Assembly: GCA_905480565.1 (NCBI GenBank)
Contig: CAJQQW010000356.1
Span: forward strand, 1 to 5,680
Reading direction: 5' to 3'
DNA: 5,680 bases
Source of the DNA: an uncultured Halioglobus sp.
Lineage (GTDB): Bacteria > Pseudomonadota > Gammaproteobacteria > Pseudomonadales > Halieaceae
The notes beneath the pieces were generated by a model. The model had not been told where the DNA came from. It did no database searches and was given only the letters and a program-made list of their open reading frames with translations. Shown here piece by piece: positions 1 through 5,491 of this stretch. The position numbers were made by a program, and so were the translations under genes. Each line of letters begins with the position of its first letter. Position 1 is the stretch's first letter.

Positions 1-179
1 TCAAGCATTTTCTGAACATGAAAATGGAACACGCCTGCCACCTACTGGATTCCACGCAGCTAAGTGTCAAGGGGGTGGCGGTTGCCCTGGGATACGACGA
101 CCAGCTCTACTTTTCCAGGCAGTTCAGCAAAACCGTAGGGCTATCACCCCGTGCTTACCGGCGCAGCGTCCGTGGGTAA
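1..179 (+). CDS. AraC/XylS-family transcriptional regulator, C-terminal fragment (5' end outside window)
   Basis: The frame is open from the left edge (first complete codon at 3) to a TAA at 177-179 and gives the last 58 residues of a protein. They match the second helix-turn-helix of AraC/XylS DNA-binding domains: a KHFLNMKMEHACHLLDST helix, then VKGVAVALGYDDQLYFSRQF, then the family signature GLSPRAYRR. The GYDDQLYFSRQF and G-x-SP-xx-YR elements are the strongest part of the call. The effector-binding N-terminal half is not in the window, so the signal sensed and the targets cannot be told. Members of this family usually activate carbon-source or stress genes. The last 12 codons (144-179) lie antisense to the end of the LysR gene on the other strand, in codon register. 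Confidence 0.9.
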   Translation, partial: KHFLNMKMEHACHLLDSTQLSVKGVAVALGYDDQLYFSRQFSKTVGLSPRAYRRSVRG

Positions 180-1154
180 TTCCTGCTGCACATCCGGCAT
201 CGACTCGGGCGAGCTGCTCAGGTGCTTCATAAGCAGACCCCTCATCCACTGATGAGGTGCACTGCGTGAGGTTCGGGTGTGCCGCATCAGCGACATTTTG
301 CCGCGGTGGGAGCTGTTGGTATTGCGAATCATACGCTTCAGTTCCGCCGGCATTTCGTGTCCCACAATACGCTCCCGGTATAAACCACCTTCCTGAAAGC
401 CCGCATTCGCAACCAGCAGCGCATCTGTATGGGTGAGCACACCGACTGCTGAAGAAAACTGAGTGGTCTCCAGTGCAATACTGCGATGCACCCCGTATTG
501 TCCCAGCACATCATCCACCATGCTGGTGTTCTCCCGGGTCAGGCCCGGCAGATATAGCCGCAGGTGAGGATAGGCAAGAAAGTCGTGCAGGCTCATATCC
601 TTCTTCGCCAGCGGGTGCTCCACGCGCATGTAGCAGCGGGGAGCGATGGCGGCAATGGGCTCCGCCAAAATATCCCGCTCGGTTTCAAGCGCGACGAAAG
701 CCGCGAAATCCGCCTCGCCTTTTTTTAGCTGCTCCTGATAGTTGGGCGGCACCTCCGCCATAATAATCTGTACGTTGGGGGCGGTGTCCAGCAGCTCGGC
801 CATCAGGCTGGGCAACAGGGACTCGCAGAGAATAGGTGGCATCAGCAGCTTAAAGCTGCCGGCATAGGTATCAGCGCTGAACTCTGTATCGCCCAACACC
901 TGCTCGATGGTCTCCAACAGCCTGGGTAAATCCAGCCCCAATTCCTCCGCCCGGGGAGTGGGGACCAACCCGTGGGAGGTACGGGTGAACAATTCATCCT
1001 CGAAAGAATCGCGCAGTTTTTGCAATGTCTTGGATAGGGCGGGCTGCGATACGGACAACCGCTCCGCGGCACGCGTCACGTTGCGCTCCTCCAGCAGGAT
1101 CTGCAGGGCGACAAGCAGATTCAGGTCGGTCCTTATCAGCTTGCGCGAAATCAT
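144..1154 (-). CDS. LysR-type transcriptional regulator (LTTR)
   Basis: This encodes a 336-residue cytoplasmic DNA-binding regulator. The winged helix-turn-helix occupies about residues 9-67: DLNLLVALQILLEERNVTRA, then AERLSVSQPALSKTLQKLR, then the wing ELFTRTSHGLVPTPRA. A linker helix follows (about 68-90), then the LysR substrate-binding domain (about 97-305). The N-terminal style (DLNLL plus LFTRT-x-GLVPTPRA) resembles the NodD/LeuO-like branch, but the inducer cannot be read from sequence. The ATG at 1154 has a GGAG Shine-Dalgarno at 1160-1163, 5 nt upstream, which supports this start. LTTRs are usually about 300 residues. Here about 25 Ser/Pro/Ala-rich residues after position 311 look like a disordered tail, and its last 11 codons overlap the AraC gene. 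The gene is divergent from the lipoprotein gene, the common layout for an LTTR and its target, so regulation of that gene and autoregulation are inferred. Confidence 0.93.
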   Translation of the reverse strand: MISRKLIRTDLNLLVALQILLEERNVTRAAERLSVSQPALSKTLQKLRDSFEDELFTRTSHGLVPTPRAEELGLDLPRLLETIEQVLGDTEFSADTYAGSFKLLMPPILCESLLPSLMAELLDTAPNVQIIMAEVPPNYQEQLKKGEADFAAFVALETERDILAEPIAAIAPRCYMRVEHPLAKKDMSLHDFLAYPHLRLYLPGLTRENTSMVDDVLGQYGVHRSIALETTQFSSAVGVLTHTDALLVANAGFQEGGLYRERIVGHEMPAELKRMIRNTNSSHRGKMSLMRHTRTSRSAPHQWMRGLLMKHLSSSPESMPDVQQELPTDAAPVSTG

Positions 1155-1296
1155 GCTTTCTCCAGGGAAATAACTTGTGGTTATATTACTTTAGGTTAAC
1201 AAACGGATACGGGCAAAGCACCCGACATAGTTACATCTGCGGCGGCCGCGGGCTGGAGATGGCCGGCAATCCCGCACCCTGCTAACATGAGGCCCG

Positions 1297-1310
1297 GCGG
1301 CTCGAGCCGC
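1297..1310. repeat. 14-bp perfect palindrome upstream of the lipoprotein gene
   Basis: GCGGCTCGAGCCGC is a perfect palindrome centred between 1303 and 1304. It ends 51 bp before the lipoprotein ATG. In RNA it could fold as a 5-bp GC-rich stem with a TCGA tetraloop. In DNA it could be a dimer-binding operator. No T-run follows, so it is not an intrinsic terminator. By simple chance such a palindrome is expected less than once in a window of this size, but not by a large margin, so function is unproven. Confidence 0.4.
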
Positions 1311-1351
1311 ACAGACTTTGCGGCATTACGCCCTGGAACTGCTTTAATACC

Positions 1352-1356
1352 GAGGA
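1352..1356 (+). promoter_or_regulatory. Shine-Dalgarno site deciding the lipoprotein start
   Basis: GAGGA lies 5 nt before the ATG at 1362. It selects this ATG over the in-frame upstream ATG at 1287, which has no comparable site and would put 25 hydrophilic residues in front of the signal peptide. Confidence 0.75.
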
Positions 1357-1361
1357 ACACC

Positions 1362-1946
1362 ATGCGTCTACTTACTGCCCTGGCCTATACCCTTCTACCG
1401 CTGGTTATAGCTGCCTGCAGCGGAATCGAAATCGAGCCTGCTCCCGTAGATCAGTTTACCGCCGGGGATTACCGTTACTACAGCTGGCGCTCAAACCCCC
1501 TTCCCGGTGATACACGCTCCTCGGATCCTGTTTACGCGATAGACCCTGTGTTGCGTCGAGAGGTAGATGCGAACCTTCTGGAGAAGGGTTATATCCTGGA
1601 CCGGGAACGGGCTCAGTTTACGGTGGACTATATTTTTGCCAAGCGCCTGCTGGATGGCGAGCGCAGCAACTGGGCGAGCAATGTGTCTCCCCGCGCCGCG
1701 GTCAACCCCAATCGCCAGATTGACCAGGCCAGTGTGGACAATGCGATCGCACTGGGCGGAGTGAAAGAAACCAACAATATCGTTCTGCAATTCAACGACA
1801 AACAAAGTCACAAGGAAGTCTGGCACGTTACCCTGACGAAGTTTGTAGAGGATGCTAACCGCGCGGACGTATCCCGGATAGAGAATGCCATGGGCAAGTC
1901 AATCACGCGGGCTCTGAAAACACTGCCCGAGGCATCGGCCCCGTAG
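1362..1946 (+). CDS. Predicted outer-membrane lipoprotein, DUF4136-like
   Basis: This encodes a 194-residue lipoprotein. Residues 1-18 form a type II signal peptide: Arg2, a hydrophobic core, then the lipobox I-A-A-C with Cys19 as the lipidation site. Ser follows Cys, which by the +2 rule favours Lol transport to the outer membrane. The mature part has the layout of DUF4136 proteins: an early F-x-x-x-DYRYYSW segment (about 38-48), a D-PVLRREVDANLLEKGYILDRERAQFTVDY block (about 66-94), and a C-terminal region ending in a helix (about 170-188). DUF4136 members are small envelope lipoproteins of unknown function, so I assign no activity. The start at 1362 is chosen from the Shine-Dalgarno site and the signal peptide. 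The gene is divergent from the LysR gene, which may regulate it, and ends 17 bp before the stop codon of the converging dehydrogenase gene. The lipoprotein call is firm; the DUF4136 assignment rests on recalled pattern. Confidence 0.85.
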   Translation: MRLLTALAYTLLPLVIAACSGIEIEPAPVDQFTAGDYRYYSWRSNPLPGDTRSSDPVYAIDPVLRREVDANLLEKGYILDRERAQFTVDYIFAKRLLDGERSNWASNVSPRAAVNPNRQIDQASVDNAIALGGVKETNNIVLQFNDKQSHKEVWHVTLTKFVEDANRADVSRIENAMGKSITRALKTLPEASAP

Positions 1947-1960
1947 CGCTGTGAGAGCGC
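1946..1960. terminator. Short inverted repeat between convergent genes, possible weak terminator
   Basis: GCGCT (1946-1950) and AGCGC (1956-1960) form a 5-bp stem with loop GTGAG in the 17-bp gap between the lipoprotein stop and the dehydrogenase stop. There is no T-tract on either strand, so it is weak as an intrinsic terminator. It is the only candidate between these convergent genes, which otherwise need Rho-dependent ends or transcripts that read into each other. Confidence 0.25.
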
Positions 1961-1963
1961 CAT

Positions 1964-2941
1964 CTAGAGCGACGTGTAGACCTCCGGATTCACACAGTAA
2001 GGCATTGGCTCACCACGCAGGGCCGCCACTGCATTTGCGACAGCAAGGTCAACCATCTTCCGCCGGGTGCTCGCTGTCGCACTGCCAATATGCGGCACCA
2101 CGACGACTCTTGGATGCTTTAGCAGCGGACTATCAGCGGGTACCGGCTCCTCCTCAAACACGTCTAGTCCAGCCGCAAACAAATGGCCGTCGTCGAGTGC
2201 GGCCGCCACAGCTGACTCGTCCACAATACCGCCACGGGCGGTATTAATAAGTACCGCACCTGGCTTCATGGTGGCGATGCGGGCACCATCGATCAAATTG
2301 CGAGTGGTGTCCGAGAGCGCGACGTGTACACTGACAAAATCGCTTGTTGCCAGCAACTCCTCCAGGGGCATTGAGCGCACACCCGTCACCTCACGCCCGG
2401 ACGGCGTCCAGCTGGCTAACGTCATGCCAAAGCCTGCTGCACGCTGAGCCATAGCCTGTCCGATAGGTCCCAGACCAACAATCCCGAGAGTCGAGCCGCT
2501 GACGTCCTTGCCAAGGAAAAAATCCGGTGTCCAGCGTTTGCTGGCGGTCCATTTGCCGTCGCGGATATAGCGATCTCCCTCTGCGATACGCCGGGCCGCC
2601 GCCAACAACAGAGCAAAGGCTGTATCGGCGGTTGTATCCACGAGCACACCCGGCGTGTTGCCTACTGCAATGCCGCGGGCCGACAGTGCCGACACATCAA
2701 TATGGTCAACACCTACAGATACGCTCGACACGAACTCGAGATTTTCCATATCCTGCAAGACATCGCGATCAATCGTGTCCGTCAATGTACAGACGACCCC
2801 GTGACAGGCAGCACGCCTCATGGCTAACGCTGAATCTGACAAGTGCTGATCGGCCTCTAGCACGTCGAGCTCGGCGTGCTCAGCCAGGCTATCAAGGTAT
2901 TGATCAGGTAAGGATTGGGTAACGAGAACCGTGTTTGGCAA
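1964..2941 (-). CDS. D-2-hydroxyacid dehydrogenase, glyoxylate/hydroxypyruvate reductase type
   Basis: This 325-residue cytoplasmic oxidoreductase is of usual family length. It probably reduces glyoxylate, hydroxypyruvate or another 2-keto acid to the D-2-hydroxy acid with NAD(P)H. A split substrate/catalytic domain (about 1-105 and 285-325) surrounds a Rossmann domain (about 106-284). The dinucleotide motif GLGPIG is at 156-161. The catalytic residues can be placed by their spacing: Arg236 in NTARGGIVDE, Glu265 in DVFEEEP and His284 in PHIGSAT. The Arg-to-His distance of 48 and Glu-to-His distance of 19 equal those I recall for human GRHPR. VSVGVDHID (74-82) is the usual substrate loop. After the second beta strand the sequence is WTPSGR, without the Asp typical of NAD enzymes, which hints at NADP(H). 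The start is TTG at 2941, because no ATG or GTG is available upstream in frame and a GGAG site sits 9 nt before it. It follows the HIT gene by 16 bp, probably in the same transcript. The exact substrate is not certain. Confidence 0.9.
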   Translation of the reverse strand: MPNTVLVTQSLPDQYLDSLAEHAELDVLEADQHLSDSALAMRRAACHGVVCTLTDTIDRDVLQDMENLEFVSSVSVGVDHIDVSALSARGIAVGNTPGVLVDTTADTAFALLLAAARRIAEGDRYIRDGKWTASKRWTPDFFLGKDVSGSTLGIVGLGPIGQAMAQRAAGFGMTLASWTPSGREVTGVRSMPLEELLATSDFVSVHVALSDTTRNLIDGARIATMKPGAVLINTARGGIVDESAVAAALDDGHLFAAGLDVFEEEPVPADSPLLKHPRVVVVPHIGSATASTRRKMVDLAVANAVAALRGEPMPYCVNPEVYTSL

Positions 2942-2950
2942 CGTATTCGT

Positions 2951-2954
2951 CTCC
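2951..2954 (-). promoter_or_regulatory. Shine-Dalgarno site for the TTG start of the dehydrogenase
   Basis: On the - strand GGAG lies 9 nt before the TTG at 2941. It lies within the 16-bp gap after the TAA (2958-2960) of the HIT gene. It supports the TTG as the true start and suggests re-initiation by ribosomes finishing the upstream gene. Confidence 0.6.
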
Positions 2955-2957
2955 GAC

Positions 2958-3389
2958 TTAATCCGGCAGCGTTGCAGAGTTCAGGTCGAGATGCTCAACC
3001 AGGCCTCTCTGCCACTCACGTAAGGTTTGCAGCGCATACGGACCGCCCTCTAACAGATTACCCCATACCGGTTGCGGCCAGCACGGATCGCCCTCCCGAC
3101 GCCCGATGATGTGTAGATGCATATCCGGCACCACGTTGCCGAGCCCGGCAAAGTTCACCTTCGGGTAACCCAGCGTCTGTTTGATGAACGCCGAAACGCC
3201 GACACATTCCGTCATTACACACCGGAGCTCAGCCTCTGGCAGATCAAGCACATCCTGCAGGGCGGTGCGCGGTACCAGAATAAACCAGGGCAGCGCCGCG
3301 TTGCGATTGAGCAATACCTCCGTGGCGCGCAGGCTGCCCAGATGATGACAGTCCTCTAACAGTTGTTCGTGCAGGGCGAAGTCCAACAT
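2958..3389 (-). CDS. HIT-family (histidine triad-like) protein, probable nucleotide hydrolase
   Basis: This 143-residue cytoplasmic protein has the features of small proteobacterial HIT proteins: LNRNAALPWFILVPR (27-41), a K-x-N-x-AGLGNVVPDMHLHIIGRR segment (77-98) and PCWPQPVWG (102-110). HIT enzymes hydrolyse or transfer nucleoside phosphate bonds, for example in dinucleoside polyphosphates or AMP derivatives. The classical motif H-phi-H-phi-H-phi-phi appears as D89-M-H91-L-H93-I-I. The middle His, the nucleophile in HINT/FHIT enzymes, and the third His are kept, while the first is Asp. Relatives I recall from pseudomonads have Gln there, so this is probably a subfamily trait. It starts 9 bp after the SDR stop with no clear Shine-Dalgarno, so translational coupling is likely. 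The start matches the usual N-terminus of the family. The substrate is unknown. Confidence 0.88.
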   Translation of the reverse strand: MLDFALHEQLLEDCHHLGSLRATEVLLNRNAALPWFILVPRTALQDVLDLPEAELRCVMTECVGVSAFIKQTLGYPKVNFAGLGNVVPDMHLHIIGRREGDPCWPQPVWGNLLEGGPYALQTLREWQRGLVEHLDLNSATLPD

Positions 3390-3398
3390 ATCGAGCAG

Positions 3399-4163
3399 CT
3401 AAATGGTCATACCACCATCGACCACGATACACTCGCCGTTAGTGTAAGAGCTGGCATCGGACACGAGGTAAAGCACGGTGCCGGCCATCTCGCTTGCCTC
3501 CGCGTGACGACCCATGGGAATGCCCTCGATCGCGATCTTGTAGATATCGTCATTATCAAAGAGAGCGCCGGCAAACTTGGTCTTGGTGAAACCTGGCAAC
3601 AAGGCATTGCAACGGATACCCATTGGGGCGCACTCCTTTGCAAAAACTTTGGTCATATTCACCACTGCCGCTTTGGTAATTGAATAAATACCTTGCATCA
3701 CGCCGGGCTGCAAAGCGTTAATCGACGCTGTGTTTACAATGGCACCACCACCGTTATCACGCATCAGCTTGCCAGCCTCAATCGACATAAAAAAGTAACC
3801 GCGCATATTCACATCCACGGTTTTATTGAACGCACCGAGATCGGTATCCAGCACGTGACCAAAGTAGGGGTTGGTCGCGGCGTTGTTGACGCAAATATCC
3901 AGCCGTCCGTGGGCAGCGCGAATATGTTCGAACAGCGCTGCAATGTTATCCATGTTTCCTACGTGGCAGGCAAAGGCTTCTGCACTGCCGCCGGCTTCCT
4001 GAATCGCGCCAGCGACAACACCACAGTCGTCAAGCTTTCGGCTGGATACAATCACATGGGCACCCTGCGCCGCCAGCAATTTTGCGGCTTCCTCACCGAT
4101 GCCTCGGCTGGCACCCGTGACAAGGGCAATTTTCCCGGTGAGATCAAATAGCTGTGTGGTCAT
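3399..4163 (-). CDS. SDR-family NAD(P)-dependent oxidoreductase, DHRS4-like
   Basis: This 254-residue protein is a classical short-chain dehydrogenase/reductase with all key elements: TGASRGIG (16-23) for the cofactor, NNAA (93-96), Asn119, and the catalytic Ser147, Tyr160 and Lys164 (YSITK). The C-terminal VVDGG is the usual end of the fold. SSRK at 40-43, just after the second beta strand, puts Arg42 and Lys43 where NADPH-preferring SDRs hold the 2'-phosphate. SSRK, the CHVG at 67-69 region and NNAATNPYFG (93-102) recall the DHRS4-type carbonyl reductases and a conserved proteobacterial group often annotated 3-oxoacyl-ACP reductase or glucose 1-dehydrogenase; those names should not be taken literally. 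The ATG has a good AAGGA site at 4172-4176, 8 nt upstream. The 83-bp gap before it, after the MFS gene, could hold an internal promoter, though I see no convincing -35/-10 pair. It is likely cotranscribed with the HIT and dehydrogenase genes downstream. Confidence 0.93.
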   Translation of the reverse strand: MTTQLFDLTGKIALVTGASRGIGEEAAKLLAAQGAHVIVSSRKLDDCGVVAGAIQEAGGSAEAFACHVGNMDNIAALFEHIRAAHGRLDICVNNAATNPYFGHVLDTDLGAFNKTVDVNMRGYFFMSIEAGKLMRDNGGGAIVNTASINALQPGVMQGIYSITKAAVVNMTKVFAKECAPMGIRCNALLPGFTKTKFAGALFDNDDIYKIAIEGIPMGRHAEASEMAGTVLYLVSDASSYTNGECIVVDGGMTI

Positions 4164-4246
4164 GACTCGATTCCTTCTAAAAAATGATTGGCCGCGGCGT
4201 GATAACGGCAGATCCGAACCGCTGAGATACTACGCTTTTTAAACCC

Positions 4247-5434
4247 TCACTGCACGTTGGCTTGCGAGTGCTTCACCGGCCGTTTCACACTAAAAAAAAC
4301 AGTCAGGATCAGATACACCGATACCAATAGTGCGGACACCAGCCACGCACTGGAAAAACCCAATAGAGAAAGGCTGGTTCCCGCGACCAGTGGACCCATC
4401 ACCCGCCCCCAACTAGAGGCCGCATTGGTGATACCCATCATTCGCCCTCGGTATTCCAACGTGGTGGTGTAGCTAATGATGGTATTCAACATCGGAACAC
4501 AGAGCGTCGCGCCGGTCATCGCAACAAAAATTGACCCGACCATAGTCACCATGGAATCAGCTATGCTCGCAGACAAAAGACCTAACAGCAGCAACACTAC
4601 AGCAATATGCAGCAACCGCCACTCACCGAGCAACCTCGCCAGTATGCCCAGAAGGCCGCCTTGGAAGATCACCATGATCACACCCTGAATACCAAATACG
4701 ATACCGACCTCACGCGCGCTGAAGCCCAATTCCTCGCCCATCCAGAGGGGAAACATATAGACGATGGTGCTAACTGCCGCCTGATGCAGAACAAACTGAA
4801 AAACAAATAAGCGATTTTGAGTGTGCTGCAACAACTGCAACAAAGACAGTGACTGGCTGGTCATGCGACGCGACTCAACCGTCGCACGTTTATCCGCAGG
4901 CAGAGACTCCTGTAAAAAAAACGCAGCGGCGACAATCGCCAGCAATGACATGCCCCCCGCTACAAGGCAGGGCAGCATGAAACCCGTGCCGTCAACAGTA
5001 AGCAAGCCGCCCATCAAGGGGCCAAGGACAATGCCTGCGCCAAACGCAGCACCGATGAGCCCCATGCCTCGCGCGCGATTTTCCGTAGTAGTAATGTCAG
5101 CGATCATGGCAGAGGCCACGCCAAAGTTACCGGCCATAAGCCCGGCGAAACCTCGTGCCGCGAATACCATCCATAGCTCTGAGGCAAAAGCCAGCATCAG
5201 GTATGCGAGGACAGCGCCCATCAGGCAAATTATGATGACCGGCTTGCGGCCAATCCGGTCAGATAACTTGCCCCACTGGGGGCCGCTAAGACCAGCGCAA
5301 GCCGCATAGGTGACTATTATCAACGCGATATCCATCTTGTCCGCACCGAGCTGCGGAGACAGGAAAGGCAGGATAGGTATAACGATACCGAAGCCAATAA
5401 GGTCGATAAGAATGACGCAGAAAAGAACAGCCAC
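4247..5434 (-). CDS. MFS transporter, DHA1 family (TetA-like drug/metabolite exporter)
   Basis: This 395-residue inner-membrane protein has about 12 hydrophobic segments, the usual length for DHA1 drug:H+ antiporters. Helix 1 carries Asp11 in the IDLIGFGIVIPILP pattern seen in TetA-like carriers. Motif A is GKLSDRIGRKP at 55-65 (Asp59, Arg60, Arg63). Motif B is R94-GFAGLMAG, and motif C is GAGIVLGPLMGG at 132-143. A degenerate motif A repeat starts the second half (about 259-273). These point to proton-coupled export of a small molecule. The substrate cannot be told, and tetracycline resistance should not be assumed. The only usable start is GTG at 5434, since an in-frame TAG lies at 5441-5443. 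This gives a very short cytoplasmic N-terminus and no clear Shine-Dalgarno, so translation may depend on the upstream ubiX. It lies 49 bp after ubiX and 83 bp before the SDR gene. Confidence 0.92.
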   Translation of the reverse strand: MAVLFCVILIDLIGFGIVIPILPFLSPQLGADKMDIALIIVTYAACAGLSGPQWGKLSDRIGRKPVIIICLMGAVLAYLMLAFASELWMVFAARGFAGLMAGNFGVASAMIADITTTENRARGMGLIGAAFGAGIVLGPLMGGLLTVDGTGFMLPCLVAGGMSLLAIVAAAFFLQESLPADKRATVESRRMTSQSLSLLQLLQHTQNRLFVFQFVLHQAAVSTIVYMFPLWMGEELGFSAREVGIVFGIQGVIMVIFQGGLLGILARLLGEWRLLHIAVVLLLLGLLSASIADSMVTMVGSIFVAMTGATLCVPMLNTIISYTTTLEYRGRMMGITNAASSWGRVMGPLVAGTSLSLLGFSSAWLVSALLVSVYLILTVFFSVKRPVKHSQANVQ

Positions 5435-5462
5435 CGTAATCTAAACCCGAAGGGGCGAGGAC

Positions 5463-5491
5463 GCGATTAGCGGAACCACTTCGCTAATCGC
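5463..5491 (-). repeat. 10-bp perfect inverted repeat overlapping the ubiX stop codon
   Basis: GCGATTAGCG (5463-5472) and CGCTAATCGC (5482-5491) are perfect reverse complements with a 9-nt spacer. A further G-T and A-T pair could shrink the loop to 5 nt. In - strand RNA the hairpin contains the ubiX stop codon (5484-5486) in its upstream arm and ends 28 nt before the MFS GTG. No T-run follows, so it does not look like a standard intrinsic terminator. It could be a partial terminator, an RNA-processing or stability element, or a structure opened by ribosomes finishing ubiX. An operator role is also possible. Confidence 0.6.

Larger units (their letters stand above)
1155..1361. promoter_or_regulatory. 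Divergent intergenic region between the LysR gene and the lipoprotein gene
   Basis: These 207 bp separate two divergent start codons, so promoters for both must lie here or the transcripts must start here. The LysR-proximal part (about 1165-1205) is distinctly AT-rich compared with its surroundings and contains GTTAAC and TTATATTACTTTA stretches. On the - strand TATAAC can be read as a -10-like element but has no good -35 at 17 bp. On the + strand TTAACA (1196-1201) is 5/6 to a -35 consensus but has no convincing -10. LTTR operators of T-N11-A type could fit in the AT-rich segment, but such patterns occur often by chance. The rest is GC-rich. I see no convincing coding sequence; the in-frame ATG at 1287 is rejected as a start. 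Confidence 0.4.

Noticed and set aside
473..763. Open frame on the + strand inside the LysR gene
   Set aside because: It is Pro/Arg/Ala-rich with no family resemblance and lies antisense to a clear LysR gene.
1287..1361. In-frame upstream ATG extending the lipoprotein by 25 residues
   Set aside because: It has no good ribosome site, and the extension is hydrophilic and would bury the signal peptide. The ATG at 1362 has GAGGA 5 nt upstream and gives a correct lipobox.
3693..4151. 152-codon open frame on the + strand opposite the SDR gene
   Set aside because: It is antisense to conserved SDR motifs, its protein shows no recognisable domain, and the codon pattern is explained by the SDR gene.
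4191..4198. GCCGCGGC 8-bp palindrome upstream of the SDR gene
   Set aside because: It is short and GC-only, so it is expected by chance in this base composition.
4821..5309. 162-codon open frame on the + strand opposite the MFS gene
   Set aside because: Its composition mirrors antisense of hydrophobic helices, with no recognisable domain or ribosome site.
5446..5454. CCCGAAGGG small inverted repeat before the MFS start
   Set aside because: It has only a 3-bp stem and no T-run, which is too weak to call a terminator.
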